From assembly GCA_031290205.1 (NCBI GenBank), contig JAITNZ010000177.1, positions 1 through 39,094 on the forward strand: DNA of 39,094 nt, in the 5' to 3' direction. This document shows, piece after piece, positions 15,009 to 23,286 of the stretch. Below the pieces are notes generated by a model. It was not told the DNA's origin and did no database searches. It worked only from the letters and a program-made list of their open reading frames with translations. The DNA comes from Spirochaetaceae bacterium. Its GTDB lineage: Bacteria; Spirochaetota; Spirochaetia; Treponematales; Breznakiellaceae. The translations under genes were made by a program, and so were the position numbers. Positions within the stretch are counted from its first letter, which is position 1, and each line of letters opens with the position of its first letter.

Positions 15009-16323
15009 TTTCGTGTTCCCACTTGCCAGCCACATAGCCCGCCAAAATACTATCAGATACGTTTAACGCTGTTCTGCCCATATCAACGATAAAGTCAACG
15101 GCAATAAGTACGGCGACAAGCTCAATGGGCAAGCCCATAAGCGATAGCACAAAGAGCGACACATTTGTGGCTCCTCCGCCCACGCCTGCCGTGCCTATTG
15201 AACCAATAACCACATACAATACAAGCGGAATTAGAAATGCCGCACTCCACACGTTCCAACCCTGGACAAGCCCCACGAGTATTGCCAGCATTGTAACGAA
15301 CACGCCCGCGCAGCCGTTTTGCCCAACACAGGTGCCGAGTGAAGCCGCGAGATTGGCATTTGCCTCACTTACGCCCAGAGCCGTTTGCGCCTTTATTGTA
15401 AGGGGCATTGTCGCGGCGCTGCTGCGCGATGAAAAAGCAAACAACAGAGCCGCCGAAGATGTTTTAACAAAGCGTATGGGATTTAATCCGAACAGCGCAA
15501 AAATGACCAAATGGGATATAAAGACTAAGATGAGTGCGGCAAATATTCCGCCGGTAATAATACCGAGCTGCGCCACCACCTGCCAATTACCCGCGATGAT
15601 GCGCGACGACATTATTGCAAGCACGCCGTACGGTGTAAAGTCAATTACAAACTCAACAACCTTCATTACGAATTCGTAGGCCGTATGTAAAAACGATTCA
15701 AACTTTAGCGCCGAATCGGGCGCGATCTTTTTAACCGATATATAGGCCATTCCGATAAGCGCCGCGATAAAAACCACAGGCAGCACCGAGCCACCCGCAA
15801 GAGCCGCAAATAAATTTGATGGTATAAGATCAAGGATTGCGCCGCTTACTGAAGCCGGCTGTCTCGAAGAAGCGCTATATTCTATAAGTTTGTCCGCGCT
15901 CAATCCAAAAACGGCTGTAACTATTATTGATAAAACCGCCGATATAACCGTAGTTGCAAGCAACACGCCGATTATTTTCCCCGTCTTTCTTGCACCCTGC
16001 GCCGACCCGGTTGTTTTTGTTATAGCGGTGATAATTGATACCGTAACGAGCGGCACGATAACCAACTGCAACACATGTATGAAACCGACGCCAATTAAGT
16101 TCACCCATTCGCGTATGCCCGCCGATACCCCGCTGCCGTCGCTAAGAGGCACGCCGAATAGCGCTTGTACGACGATACCGTATGCAATGCCCGCCACAAG
16201 AGCGATGGCAACTACAGCGCTAAATCCCGCGTTCAACTTGCGGCGCAATGCGGCAAGAGCCCAGATTAGCAACGCGAACACGACCAGAGCGATGATAATT
16301 TGCAAATTCTGAAATGTAAACAT
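14992..16323 (-). CDS. tcyP: TcyP/YdjN-type L-cystine:cation symporter
   Basis: A 443-residue DAACS-family symporter with about eight to ten membrane segments. It matches TcyP/YdjN rather than glutamate or C4-dicarboxylate carriers in the signatures FAFSSRSSAATMPL, GQNGCAGVF, GVGGGATNVSLFVLS and VDMGRTALNVSDSI. These proteins take up L-cystine with sodium or protons; the E. coli homologue belongs to cystine uptake. The start has TAGGAG with A-rich spacing before ATG 16323. The final five residues are written by a heptad repeat. Its presence within the run supports a sulfur/selenium theme, since selenocystine and mixed disulfides are chemically similar substrates. Confidence 0.83.
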   Translation of the reverse strand: MFTFQNLQIIIALVVFALLIWALAALRRKLNAGFSAVVAIALVAGIAYGIVVQALFGVPLSDGSGVSAGIREWVNLIGVGFIHVLQLVIVPLVTVSIITAITKTTGSAQGARKTGKIIGVLLATTVISAVLSIIVTAVFGLSADKLIEYSASSRQPASVSGAILDLIPSNLFAALAGGSVLPVVFIAALIGMAYISVKKIAPDSALKFESFLHTAYEFVMKVVEFVIDFTPYGVLAIMSSRIIAGNWQVVAQLGIITGGIFAALILVFISHLVIFALFGLNPIRFVKTSSAALLFAFSSRSSAATMPLTIKAQTALGVSEANANLAASLGTCVGQNGCAGVFVTMLAILVGLVQGWNVWSAAFLIPLVLYVVIGSIGTAGVGGGATNVSLFVLSLMGLPIELVAVLIAVDFIVDMGRTALNVSDSILAGYVAGKWEHEIVSSE

Positions 16324-16356
16324 TTTTTTCTCCTATAAAATTTAGTTGGTAATGTG

Positions 16357-16452
16357 TAGTGGACAGTGTGTAAAAAAACCTACTCACTGCTCACTATATC
16401 ACCACCCCCGTTTCCTTATAAAACGGAAGGGTCAGAAAGTGCCTGTGGCACT
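16357..16452. repeat. heptad hairpin plus double-hairpin element (copy c)
   Basis: TAGTGGACAGTG (16357-16368) and CACTGCTCACTA (16385-16396) pair at 10 of 12 positions. The region 16401-16452 is the double-hairpin element: CCGTTT/AAACGG and AGTGCC-TGT-GGCACT (16438-16452). The last stem includes the first base of the SBP-C stop codon. The two repeat families thus lie side by side between SBP-C and the cystine symporter. Confidence 0.8.
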
Positions 16453-17461
16453 AAAACAACGATTCCGGTACACCGGGCACCTTGATGTAAACATCCCGTA
16501 TCAAAGCGTTGACATCGACATCAGGCTTGATAAGTCCAAGCCTTTGCAAGTCTTTCGCGTTGCGTTCAAGGGCGGGAAGCACCTGACTTACCGATGAACG
16601 GTAGTTGTAGGTTTTAAGAATTCTGGCGTTCACTAGCGGGTCGCCGGCGACATACTTGTTGTTGGTAAGAATTTGCACGGTCTCGTCGGGATGTTCCTGC
16701 ACAAACTTCGCGCCTTTCTGAAGAGCGCGCAGATATTTTGCCGTTGCTTCGGGATGTTCCTTAATTGTTTCGGAGCGCACGGGAACCACGCAGCAGAATT
16801 CATCTTTATACTGATCGTCTGTTGCGTTATCAACGATGGCGCGGAAGCCCCTGGAATCTTGAGCGATTTGAGCGCCCGGGTCGCTCAGCGCGATTGCGTC
16901 AACGCCGCCCCGTTCAAGGAACAGCGGCAATTCGGCGGCGCTCTGATAGATGAATTCAAAATCGGCGTTTTCCCCCTCAACTTTGAAACCCGCAGCCGCC
17001 AGATGGCGTTTGGTAAAGAGGAGGGCGCTTGCACTCGGGCTGCCTCCGCCGATTTTCTTTCCCTTAAGGTCGGAGGCTGTCTTTATAGATGTGTCGTCTC
17101 CGCGAACAAGTATCTTGATGCAGCCTGTGTGGAGGGCAAGCGGAATCTGCGCCGGCAGCCCGTTGGTGAGCGGCTGAATCAGTCCTATCATCAAGCCGGC
17201 CGTTCCGTCGACATTACCGTTGGTAAGGAGGTTATACACCTCACCATCACCAATTTTTGCCCAATCCCATTTGAGTCCCTCTTCTTCATAGTAGCCTTGA
17301 TCAATCGCTATGTATATTGGCGCCGCGCAGAGATTTCCGTTTATGGGAATACCAACCTTAAACACATAGTCATCTTCACTCTTTGCAGCATCTTTCTTGC
17401 TACACCCGATGATTGCTAACAGAAACGCCGCAATCATTAAAACACTAAAAATCTTTTTCAT
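16451..17461 (-). CDS. four-cysteine NMT1-like substrate-binding lipoprotein (SBP-C)
   Basis: A 336-residue third paralogue, with lipobox AIIGC and cysteines in NLCAAP, HTGC and DEFCC, as in SBP-A and SBP-B. It is the most divergent of the three in the centre (GDGEVYNLLTNGNVDGTAGLM). The start has AAGGAG with an A-tract before ATG 17461. It follows the YedE-like gene. The stop codon abuts a double-hairpin element. Several diverged binding proteins in one cluster suggest either several related ligands or a changing ligand. Confidence 0.83.
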   Translation of the reverse strand: MKKIFSVLMIAAFLLAIIGCSKKDAAKSEDDYVFKVGIPINGNLCAAPIYIAIDQGYYEEEGLKWDWAKIGDGEVYNLLTNGNVDGTAGLMIGLIQPLTNGLPAQIPLALHTGCIKILVRGDDTSIKTASDLKGKKIGGGSPSASALLFTKRHLAAAGFKVEGENADFEFIYQSAAELPLFLERGGVDAIALSDPGAQIAQDSRGFRAIVDNATDDQYKDEFCCVVPVRSETIKEHPEATAKYLRALQKGAKFVQEHPDETVQILTNNKYVAGDPLVNARILKTYNYRSSVSQVLPALERNAKDLQRLGLIKPDVDVNALIRDVYIKVPGVPESLF

Positions 17462-17490
17462 TTTTTTTCTCCTTAAAAAAAAATATTAGT

Positions 17491-17541
17491 TCATTATTCT
17501 CTATTCTCTATTCTCTGTTCTCTGTTCATTCCTCATTGCTC
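17491..17541. repeat. heptad tract (CTCTATT/CTCTGTT)n inside the YedE 3' end
   Basis: About seven units of a seven-base repeat (minus strand AGAGAAT/AGAGAAC) span the end of the gene that stops at 17501. They encode its last residues NEQRTENRE and the TAG stop. It is one-armed. Confidence 0.9.
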
Positions 17542-18742
17542 TCTTCTCCCAGTGATCGGCGATAATCCACAGAGCAAGTAGGAGGAGTAATTGAATGAGC
17601 AGTGCGGGACCAAAACCACCAAACAATTTTGGAAGGTAGATTGCTTTACCTGAACTGAGTAGGGGATTTGGCTTGACAACATTTTGCATAAGCCATGCGC
17701 CGGGTAAAGAGCCTGCGATGAAAAATACAAAGGTTATCATACTTTGAACATAGCCTTCGCCAATGCGGATAAATGTACCGGAGGCACAGCATCCGGCGAT
17801 GGCTGCTCCTATACCGAATAAAAATGAACCGATAGGCAGATGCAAGGCAACATTGCCGCCAGGAATTGTTTCCGGTAATTTTGCAAGGTCGATACCATAG
17901 CGCGCTATATGTATTCCGGTAAACATGATGGTAGAAACGGCAAGCGCGGCAATCAACGCTTTCGTTACTTTAGTGCTGCCTGTAAGAGCGGGGTCGCGCA
18001 TCGCGGCGGTAAAACAAAACCGTGAACGTTGAATCGCATACCCTAAACCTAAACCAACAAAAATAAAAATACCCGCTAACGGCGCTTGAGCTTTGGCAGC
18101 ATAGGCGGCTATAAAACCAAGTACAAGAAGAAGCATTGCTGCGGCGATTTGTATACGCCTGTTCCGTTTATGTTCCGCCTCGCTTAATTTTTTTCGCGGT
18201 GTTCTGCGTTCATGGGATACAGGCGGGATAAACCAGCGCACGAGCATCTTCCCCCCCACTACAGCTCCCGCGACCGCGCATACAAGATAAATCCAGCCGC
18301 TTAAACTGAACTGCGGGATAGAAGAAAACATGGCGCCTATATTACAGGCGGGCGCGATCCTCGTTCCAATGCCCATCAATAAACCGCCAACGACTGCCGC
18401 CCAAACCTGCCTCGTACTTTTAATCATCCTCAGTTTCCATTGCGAGGCGAGCAGACAGGAAATCAGAGCGCCGAAAATAAGCGCGATGTCGGTGATAGAC
18501 CCCTGGTTATTTAGAAAACTATATTTAGACAACTGTCCGTTAAATATTTTCCATGAATCCGCATTTGCGCTGAAGAGGGCAAGCGTTTTACCCCCCCAAA
18601 TAGCAAAGGGACCGACGATTCCCCATGCGCCGCCGAAGGCAGCCATAGAAACCGCGAGGAGCGCCATAATGACCGCGCCTGTCGTATAACTCCATTCGTT
18701 CTTACATAGAATTGCGTAATAGTTTGTTTTATTTTTTTCCAT
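17501..18742 (-). CDS. yedE: YeeE/YedE-family selenium/sulfur transporter
   Basis: A 413-residue membrane protein with about ten hydrophobic segments. It has two half-repeats typical of the Sulf_transp family: GGLLMGIGTRIAPACNIG (about residues 119-136) and GIGAAIAGCCASGTFIRIGEG (about 312-332), each with the central Cys. YeeE-type proteins import thiosulfate; the YedE branch next to TusA/YedF genes is annotated as a putative selenium transporter. The start has AAGGT six bases before ATG 18742, nine bases after the TusA-like gene, so the two are coupled. The tail after about residue 402 is encoded by heptad-repeat DNA and is probably not ancestral. Confidence 0.85.
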   Translation of the reverse strand: MEKNKTNYYAILCKNEWSYTTGAVIMALLAVSMAAFGGAWGIVGPFAIWGGKTLALFSANADSWKIFNGQLSKYSFLNNQGSITDIALIFGALISCLLASQWKLRMIKSTRQVWAAVVGGLLMGIGTRIAPACNIGAMFSSIPQFSLSGWIYLVCAVAGAVVGGKMLVRWFIPPVSHERRTPRKKLSEAEHKRNRRIQIAAAMLLLVLGFIAAYAAKAQAPLAGIFIFVGLGLGYAIQRSRFCFTAAMRDPALTGSTKVTKALIAALAVSTIMFTGIHIARYGIDLAKLPETIPGGNVALHLPIGSFLFGIGAAIAGCCASGTFIRIGEGYVQSMITFVFFIAGSLPGAWLMQNVVKPNPLLSSGKAIYLPKLFGGFGPALLIQLLLLLALWIIADHWEKRAMRNEQRTENRE

Positions 18743-18751
18743 ATTATTACC

Positions 18752-18976
18752 TTATGTTTTTTTAACGACAATATCCCATTCACCTTCACCGGTTTCTTTG
18801 AGTTCCGCTGGGTAACCCAAGCCGCTCATATAATCGGGGATGTTCTTAATCGCGCAGGTGTGGTCAACATTGATAGTCAACACATCACCGCTATGCATAC
18901 CGGCAAGCTCTTGCTTCGCTTTAATAAGCGGCACAGGACACGCTTCGCCGATACAATCCAAAAAATGTTCCGCCAT
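18752..18976 (-). CDS. TusA/SirA-family sulfur (selenium) carrier protein
   Basis: A 74-residue single-domain TusA-like protein with the family motif CPxP at C13-P-V-P (LDCIGEACPVPLIKAKQEL); C8 is an additional cysteine. TusA proteins pass persulfide sulfur between enzymes, and the homologues beside YedE are linked to selenium use. The start has AAGGAG with an A/T spacer before ATG 18976. It sits between the transglutaminase-like lipoprotein and the YedE-like permease, so it is the natural cytoplasmic acceptor for what that permease imports. Confidence 0.88.
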   Translation of the reverse strand: MAEHFLDCIGEACPVPLIKAKQELAGMHSGDVLTINVDHTCAIKNIPDYMSGLGYPAELKETGEGEWDIVVKKT

Positions 18977-18982
18977 TTTTAA

Positions 18983-20041
18983 TTACTCCTTCTTCCCTTT
19001 TTGATACGTTACGGTATATACAAAATTTTTATTATCAAAATAATTGAGCGTCGTGCCGTCGACTTGCGCGAACGGATACATAAAATAATCCAGCGCTTCG
19101 CCTGATTGCGGAGGGTCGAAGCGCAACCCTTTATCAGCGCGGCTTACAATAATGCGATATAGATTGTCTCCGTTCCAAAAAAATTCTTTCCATTCGCCGG
19201 TTTTAGGATCATCGAGTTGCAGATTTTCTACGAGCATCGCCTTACGAACATCGGCGGGGTCGGCTTGCACCCAACCAGTGTCGGGTAAATAAAATTCACT
19301 CCAACAATGAAAATCGCCGGTTATTTCCCCGTCTTTACCGGCAATACGCAATCCATATACTTCCCGCGCGGGGATACCGGCGGCGCGCAAAACAGCCACA
19401 AACACCGAGCTAATATCGGCGCACTTTCCGCCGCCGCCGTCCTCGTTCAGCGTAACTAAAGGCTGCCCCAATCCACAGCCTACGATAGAGGCATTTCGAT
19501 AAGTGTTAGCTACCGTCCATTCATACACAGCGCGCGCCTTTTCCAGCATCGTTTTGGAATTGCCGACCGCTTCCTCCGCATTGGCAACAAGCGCCGCGTC
19601 ATCACAGGGGATATACCGGCTTGCTTGCAAATATTTTTTTATATCATCCGGTATTTGTTCCTTGCCTGTTTTAAGCGGCGCGCCCTTAGTAAAATGAGAA
19701 TCAACATTAAATGCAAAAGTCATTTTTGGCGCATCCGCGATTTTTCCAATATCAGCCCACTGTGCATATACGTATGCGGCGCCGCTTTCAGCATCCTCTT
19801 TGATTTCGTACTTGTCATAATTGCCGCTTATAACAACGTCTGAAATATCCTGCTGCCGCTCTGTTCGTGGATACGGAACATAAAGTTTTGCTTCTTTTGC
19901 TTCTTTTCCCCCAGCGTCAGTGTTAAGTTCAAATTCGAACGTAACACGATCTTCTTCACTCTTTGCCGCCTCTTTCTTGCTACACCCAATGATTGCAAAC
20001 AAAAACGCCGCAACCATTAAAATACTAAAAATCTTTTTCAT
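18983..20041 (-). CDS. transglutaminase-like lipoprotein
   Basis: A 352-residue lipoprotein (lipobox AIIGC, Cys20) with a transglutaminase-core fold. The catalytic triad is readable as C207 (GGGGKCADISSVF), H245 (GDFHCWSEFYLP) and D261 (WVQADPADV). Such domains act as cysteine proteases or amidases. The N-terminal ~90 residues are a beta-rich domain (LYVPYPRTERQQDISDVVISG). The start is ATG 20041 with TAGGAG upstream; the frame to 20083 is an unlikely extension. Its first ~30 codons and ribosome site are nearly identical to those of the unrelated binding proteins in the cluster. Its substrate is unknown; peptide-bound sulfur or selenium is conceivable but unsupported. Confidence 0.83.
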   Translation of the reverse strand: MKKIFSILMVAAFLFAIIGCSKKEAAKSEEDRVTFEFELNTDAGGKEAKEAKLYVPYPRTERQQDISDVVISGNYDKYEIKEDAESGAAYVYAQWADIGKIADAPKMTFAFNVDSHFTKGAPLKTGKEQIPDDIKKYLQASRYIPCDDAALVANAEEAVGNSKTMLEKARAVYEWTVANTYRNASIVGCGLGQPLVTLNEDGGGGKCADISSVFVAVLRAAGIPAREVYGLRIAGKDGEITGDFHCWSEFYLPDTGWVQADPADVRKAMLVENLQLDDPKTGEWKEFFWNGDNLYRIIVSRADKGLRFDPPQSGEALDYFMYPFAQVDGTTLNYFDNKNFVYTVTYQKGKKE

Positions 20042-20072
20042 TTTTTTTCTCCTAATATATAAAAAATCTTTT

Positions 20073-21191
20073 TTACTCATCATTCACTCCCTGGGGCATC
20101 ACGCCTTTTCTGGCGCCGCGTCCATACTTTCTGGCGGCGTATATATAGGCTTCTATATTTCTGCGGGGGGTGCCTAACGGAACTTGGCAGCCTGAATCCA
20201 GCATGAAGCCTTTGGGGTTATCGCCGCATTTACGGATACATACTTTACAGGCTTCTATAACATCATCTATCGTGCCCATCTTCAGCACATCGACCGGCGC
20301 GACATTTCCTGACAGGGCAAGTTTATTGCCGACGGCAATTTTTGCTTCTTCAAGATCCTCGCAGTTATCGATACTCAACGCGCCTATACCTGTATCGGCA
20401 AGATCCGCCCAGAGCGCTTTTGTTTTACCGCATATATGGGCGCTCGGCGGGAAGCCGCTAATTGTGGTTATTCCTTCCGAAAGCCGCTTTATATACGGCA
20501 ATGAAAATTCATCAAACTGTTTTTTACCAAACATATTCATACAGGTAACCGGATCCGCAAAACCGACACGAACCGGACCAAACTCTTTACAGAAAACTTC
20601 CACCCATTTAAGCGAGGCGTCAACTGCTAAATCCAAAACAGCGCGTAACATTGCGGGATTTTTTTTTGTATCACGCATGAGGCTTTCGGCAGGGCGCAGT
20701 GCGGCGGCTGTTGTAAGAGGACCGCCGACACCGGTGCCTATCTTCATATCAGGAAATCTATCTTTCAATTTTTTAGCAAGTTCCAAAAGTTTGCTCAGCA
20801 CTTCATTCTTGTATGGATCGCTCGAGTTTAGTTTATCAAAATTTGCATAATCGTGAAGAATAAAATCGCTGATATAATCACTTCCATGATTCGGTTTCCA
20901 CAGCGTCGACCCCAAAGCCTCTCCCAGTAATTTAAGCCCCAATGGAACGCTCAGCCCTTCGATGCCAAACTCTTCTTTTTTTCGTTTAATGACTTCGGCT
21001 TTAATTTCAAAGTCTTCATTCAGTTGACTCGTCGTCCAGCCGAATATTTCGGCGAAAACAGGATCAGGTGATAAAAGTGAATAGGGCAAATGATCCACCT
21101 CCTGCCCATTTTGATAAGCCGCCGCCCGTTCGGCAGGACTCATCTCTGGTTTATACCGAGCTAATAACTCTAATAGTTTTTTATACTCCAT
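20073..21191 (-). CDS. zinc UroD/MtaA-family methyltransferase (copy 3)
   Basis: A 372-residue UroD-fold protein with the methyltransferase-type zinc triad H252-I-C254 and C335 (LDSGCQVPLGTP). The N-terminal ~25 residues are longer than in the other two copies, then MSPAERAAAYQNGQEVDHLP gives the usual family start. ATG 21191 has AGGAGG six bases upstream and overlaps the ATPase 3' end by 22 bases, so it is translationally linked to the importer. Its close coupling to an ABC importer suggests that it acts on the imported compound or on a methyl group released from it. The copy at 7985-9025 has the same relation to the second importer. Confidence 0.83.
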   Translation of the reverse strand: MEYKKLLELLARYKPEMSPAERAAAYQNGQEVDHLPYSLLSPDPVFAEIFGWTTSQLNEDFEIKAEVIKRKKEEFGIEGLSVPLGLKLLGEALGSTLWKPNHGSDYISDFILHDYANFDKLNSSDPYKNEVLSKLLELAKKLKDRFPDMKIGTGVGGPLTTAAALRPAESLMRDTKKNPAMLRAVLDLAVDASLKWVEVFCKEFGPVRVGFADPVTCMNMFGKKQFDEFSLPYIKRLSEGITTISGFPPSAHICGKTKALWADLADTGIGALSIDNCEDLEEAKIAVGNKLALSGNVAPVDVLKMGTIDDVIEACKVCIRKCGDNPKGFMLDSGCQVPLGTPRRNIEAYIYAARKYGRGARKGVMPQGVNDE

Positions 21192-22015
21192 GTTGTTCCT
21201 CCTAAGGCACTGCCGGCGAAGTGCAATATGCGCAATATTTCGGTGCGCAGTTCTAGAAAATCGTTTGAGTCGCGGCGGCGGGGGTGCGCTGCTTCAACCT
21301 TGATGACTTTTTCTATTTTCGCAGGACGCGCGGACATCACGATGATGCTGGTTGCCATGTAGATAGCTTCGTCGACATCGTGCGTGACCATCACCGTCGT
21401 CATCTGCTGTTGCTGCCAAATCGCCAGAATCTCGTCCTGCATATTCATGCGCGTGAATGCGTCGAGCGCCCCCAACGGCTCATCGAGCAGCAGCACCTTT
21501 GGTTGATTCACCAGCGTGCGCGCCAGTGCCGCCCGCTGCGCCATACCGCCCGATAGATGGTGAGGATACGATTTCTCGAAACCATCAAGCCCGACCAGCT
21601 TAAAAAAACTGGGGATGGTGTGCTTTTTAAGTTTATATATACCCCGTGAACGCAGCCCATAGGCAATGTTTTCGTAAATAGTCATCCAAGGGAAAAGCGT
21701 CGGATCCTGAAAGACGAGCCCGCGCTCGTAACCGGGCTTTGTTATTGCAACACCGTCCAGACTGAGAGCGCCCGAATCCTGCTGCGTAAGACCGGCGATA
21801 AGGCGGAGGAGCGTCGACTTCCCGCAACCCGACGGACCTATCAGACTGATAAATTCCCCGCGCTCGAATGTAAGGTCGACATCATCCAAGACCACAATGT
21901 CCTGCCCCTCGTTACGGGGAAACGTCTTGCGCAATTTTTTGATTTCTATTAGTCCGCCACATCTGGGTTCAGCTTTGCCTTCGTTAAGAGAGTATCTATT
22001 TATTGATTCATTCAT
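21170..22015 (-). CDS. NitT/TauT-type ABC transporter ATP-binding protein
   Basis: A 281-residue ATPase of the SsuB/TauB class. Motifs are Walker A GPSGCGKST, Q-loop VFQDPTLFPWM, signature LSGGMAQRAALARTL, Walker B VLLLDEPLGALDA and switch VTHDVDEA. ATG 22015 is preferred: GAAGG lies six bases upstream and it falls eight bases after the permease stop. Upstream in-frame codons lie within the permease gene. The C-terminal ~30 residues (KIEKVIKVEAAHPRRRDSNDFLEL) are usual for the class. Confidence 0.9.
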   Translation of the reverse strand: MNESINRYSLNEGKAEPRCGGLIEIKKLRKTFPRNEGQDIVVLDDVDLTFERGEFISLIGPSGCGKSTLLRLIAGLTQQDSGALSLDGVAITKPGYERGLVFQDPTLFPWMTIYENIAYGLRSRGIYKLKKHTIPSFFKLVGLDGFEKSYPHHLSGGMAQRAALARTLVNQPKVLLLDEPLGALDAFTRMNMQDEILAIWQQQQMTTVMVTHDVDEAIYMATSIIVMSARPAKIEKVIKVEAAHPRRRDSNDFLELRTEILRILHFAGSALGGTTWSIKNY

Positions 22016-22023
22016 TGCTACCT

Positions 22024-23058
22024 TCACCACCGTATCGTTCCCTTCTGCCATGCGAGCACCTTGTTGCGAATCTTGAATTGCAGCCCGATTAGACATGAAA
22101 ACGTGACCGCAATGATGATGAGCGCCGCATAGACGTTGGCGTAGGAAAGCATTTCCCGCTGCCAGTTGATATACCAACCGATGCCGAACTTGCAGCCGAT
22201 CATCTCGGCAGCCATGAGCGTGAGGAAGCAGGCTGAGGTGCCATTAAAGAGCCCGGTAAAAATATTGGGGGCGGCGGCGGGAAGCGCAACCGTCAATATC
22301 ATGCGGAGGTCGCTTGCGCCGAGTGTGCTGGACACTTCAAAATAGCTCTTGCGGACGTTCATAATCCCAGAGCTGGTCAGCACGGTCGTGGGGAACCAGA
22401 CGCCGAGCGCGATAAGGAATATGCTGGCGCTGGTGGGCTCGAAGAATACGACGAGCGCGACCGGAATCCACGCGGTTGACGGGATGGGTCCCACGACGCG
22501 GATAAAGGGCATGATCCAATAATTGAAACGCCGGCTCCAGCCGATAAGCGTTCCGGTAAACACGCCGAGGAGCGCGCCTGTGATAAAGCCGCCGGCGAGG
22601 AGGCGCAGCGAATAGACGAGGCAGCGGAGCAAAAAAAGCCAATCTTCGGCAAAAACGCTGATAATCCGTTCGGGTGCGGGGAAGTAAATGTAAGGAATTA
22701 CGTTAAATTTGAGGGTGATAAGGTCATAAAGCCCCAGTGCGAGGTAGCCTGTGGCATGAAAACCCGCCTTAAAACTCAATTTTTTTCGTAATACGGGGCT
22801 AAAAATGCTTGCAATCGCGGCGGCGCTGTACAAAATCAATAAAAGGAAGATAAAATTGCTAAAAAAGGGCAGTAATTTTGGACGGTAATTTGCATGAACG
22901 GGTAAAATCAGGTGCAACGTCAGCACGATGCCCAGACTGGCTACCGGTAGAAGCACTCGCCAGTTAAACGAAACACTTGAAAAAGCGAACGCGGAAAAGA
23001 GATTTTTTCCTGTTTTTTTTGGGTGATAACCGGGCACGCCGATTGGGGACAAGTCCAT
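22024..23058 (-). CDS. NitT/TauT-type ABC permease with an extra N-terminal membrane region
   Basis: About 344 residues. The C-terminal ~230 form an SsuC/TauC permease (PAPERIISVFAED; EAA loop SSTLGASDLRMILTVALPAAAPNIFTG). The first ~110 carry additional hydrophobic segments (VLLPVASLGIVLTLHLILPV, FIFLLLILYSAAAIASIF), not part of the minimal permease. The start is uncertain: ATG 23058 or in-frame TTG 23067, neither with a strong ribosome site. It is the first gene after the promoter at 23127-23154 and heads the 16-gene run. No binding protein is adjacent, so the Cys-Cys lipoproteins downstream are the likely partners. Confidence 0.83.
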   Translation of the reverse strand: MDLSPIGVPGYHPKKTGKNLFSAFAFSSVSFNWRVLLPVASLGIVLTLHLILPVHANYRPKLLPFFSNFIFLLLILYSAAAIASIFSPVLRKKLSFKAGFHATGYLALGLYDLITLKFNVIPYIYFPAPERIISVFAEDWLFLLRCLVYSLRLLAGGFITGALLGVFTGTLIGWSRRFNYWIMPFIRVVGPIPSTAWIPVALVVFFEPTSASIFLIALGVWFPTTVLTSSGIMNVRKSYFEVSSTLGASDLRMILTVALPAAAPNIFTGLFNGTSACFLTLMAAEMIGCKFGIGWYINWQREMLSYANVYAALIIIAVTFSCLIGLQFKIRNKVLAWQKGTIRW

Positions 23059-23126
23059 TTCAGTCAATACCCATTAAACCGATAGAATTGATATATTTTA
23101 TGCAAAACTAAAGCTGCCATGGAATT

Positions 23127-23154
23127 ATTATACGCAAAGTGATTTTTTTGTCAA
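23127..23154 (-). promoter_or_regulatory. near-consensus promoter of the 16-gene cluster
   Basis: On the minus strand perfect TTGACA (23154-23149) and perfect TATAAT (23132-23127) are separated by 16 bases, including an A-tract. Transcription would start near 23120, about 60 bases before the first gene. No equally good promoter was seen inside the 15-kb run. An untranslated leader this short shows no obvious riboswitch. Confidence 0.78.
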
Positions 23155-23286
23155 GGGGGGAATTATTTTTGGAAACTTAACGGGGGGCAAACTGAGAAGC
23201 CGTCTGCGGTTTTTTATTCACTATTCATTACTAAGCGGAGTCTCGTAGAGCGCACTTGGCATGGGTACATGGGTATAAGCGGGCGC

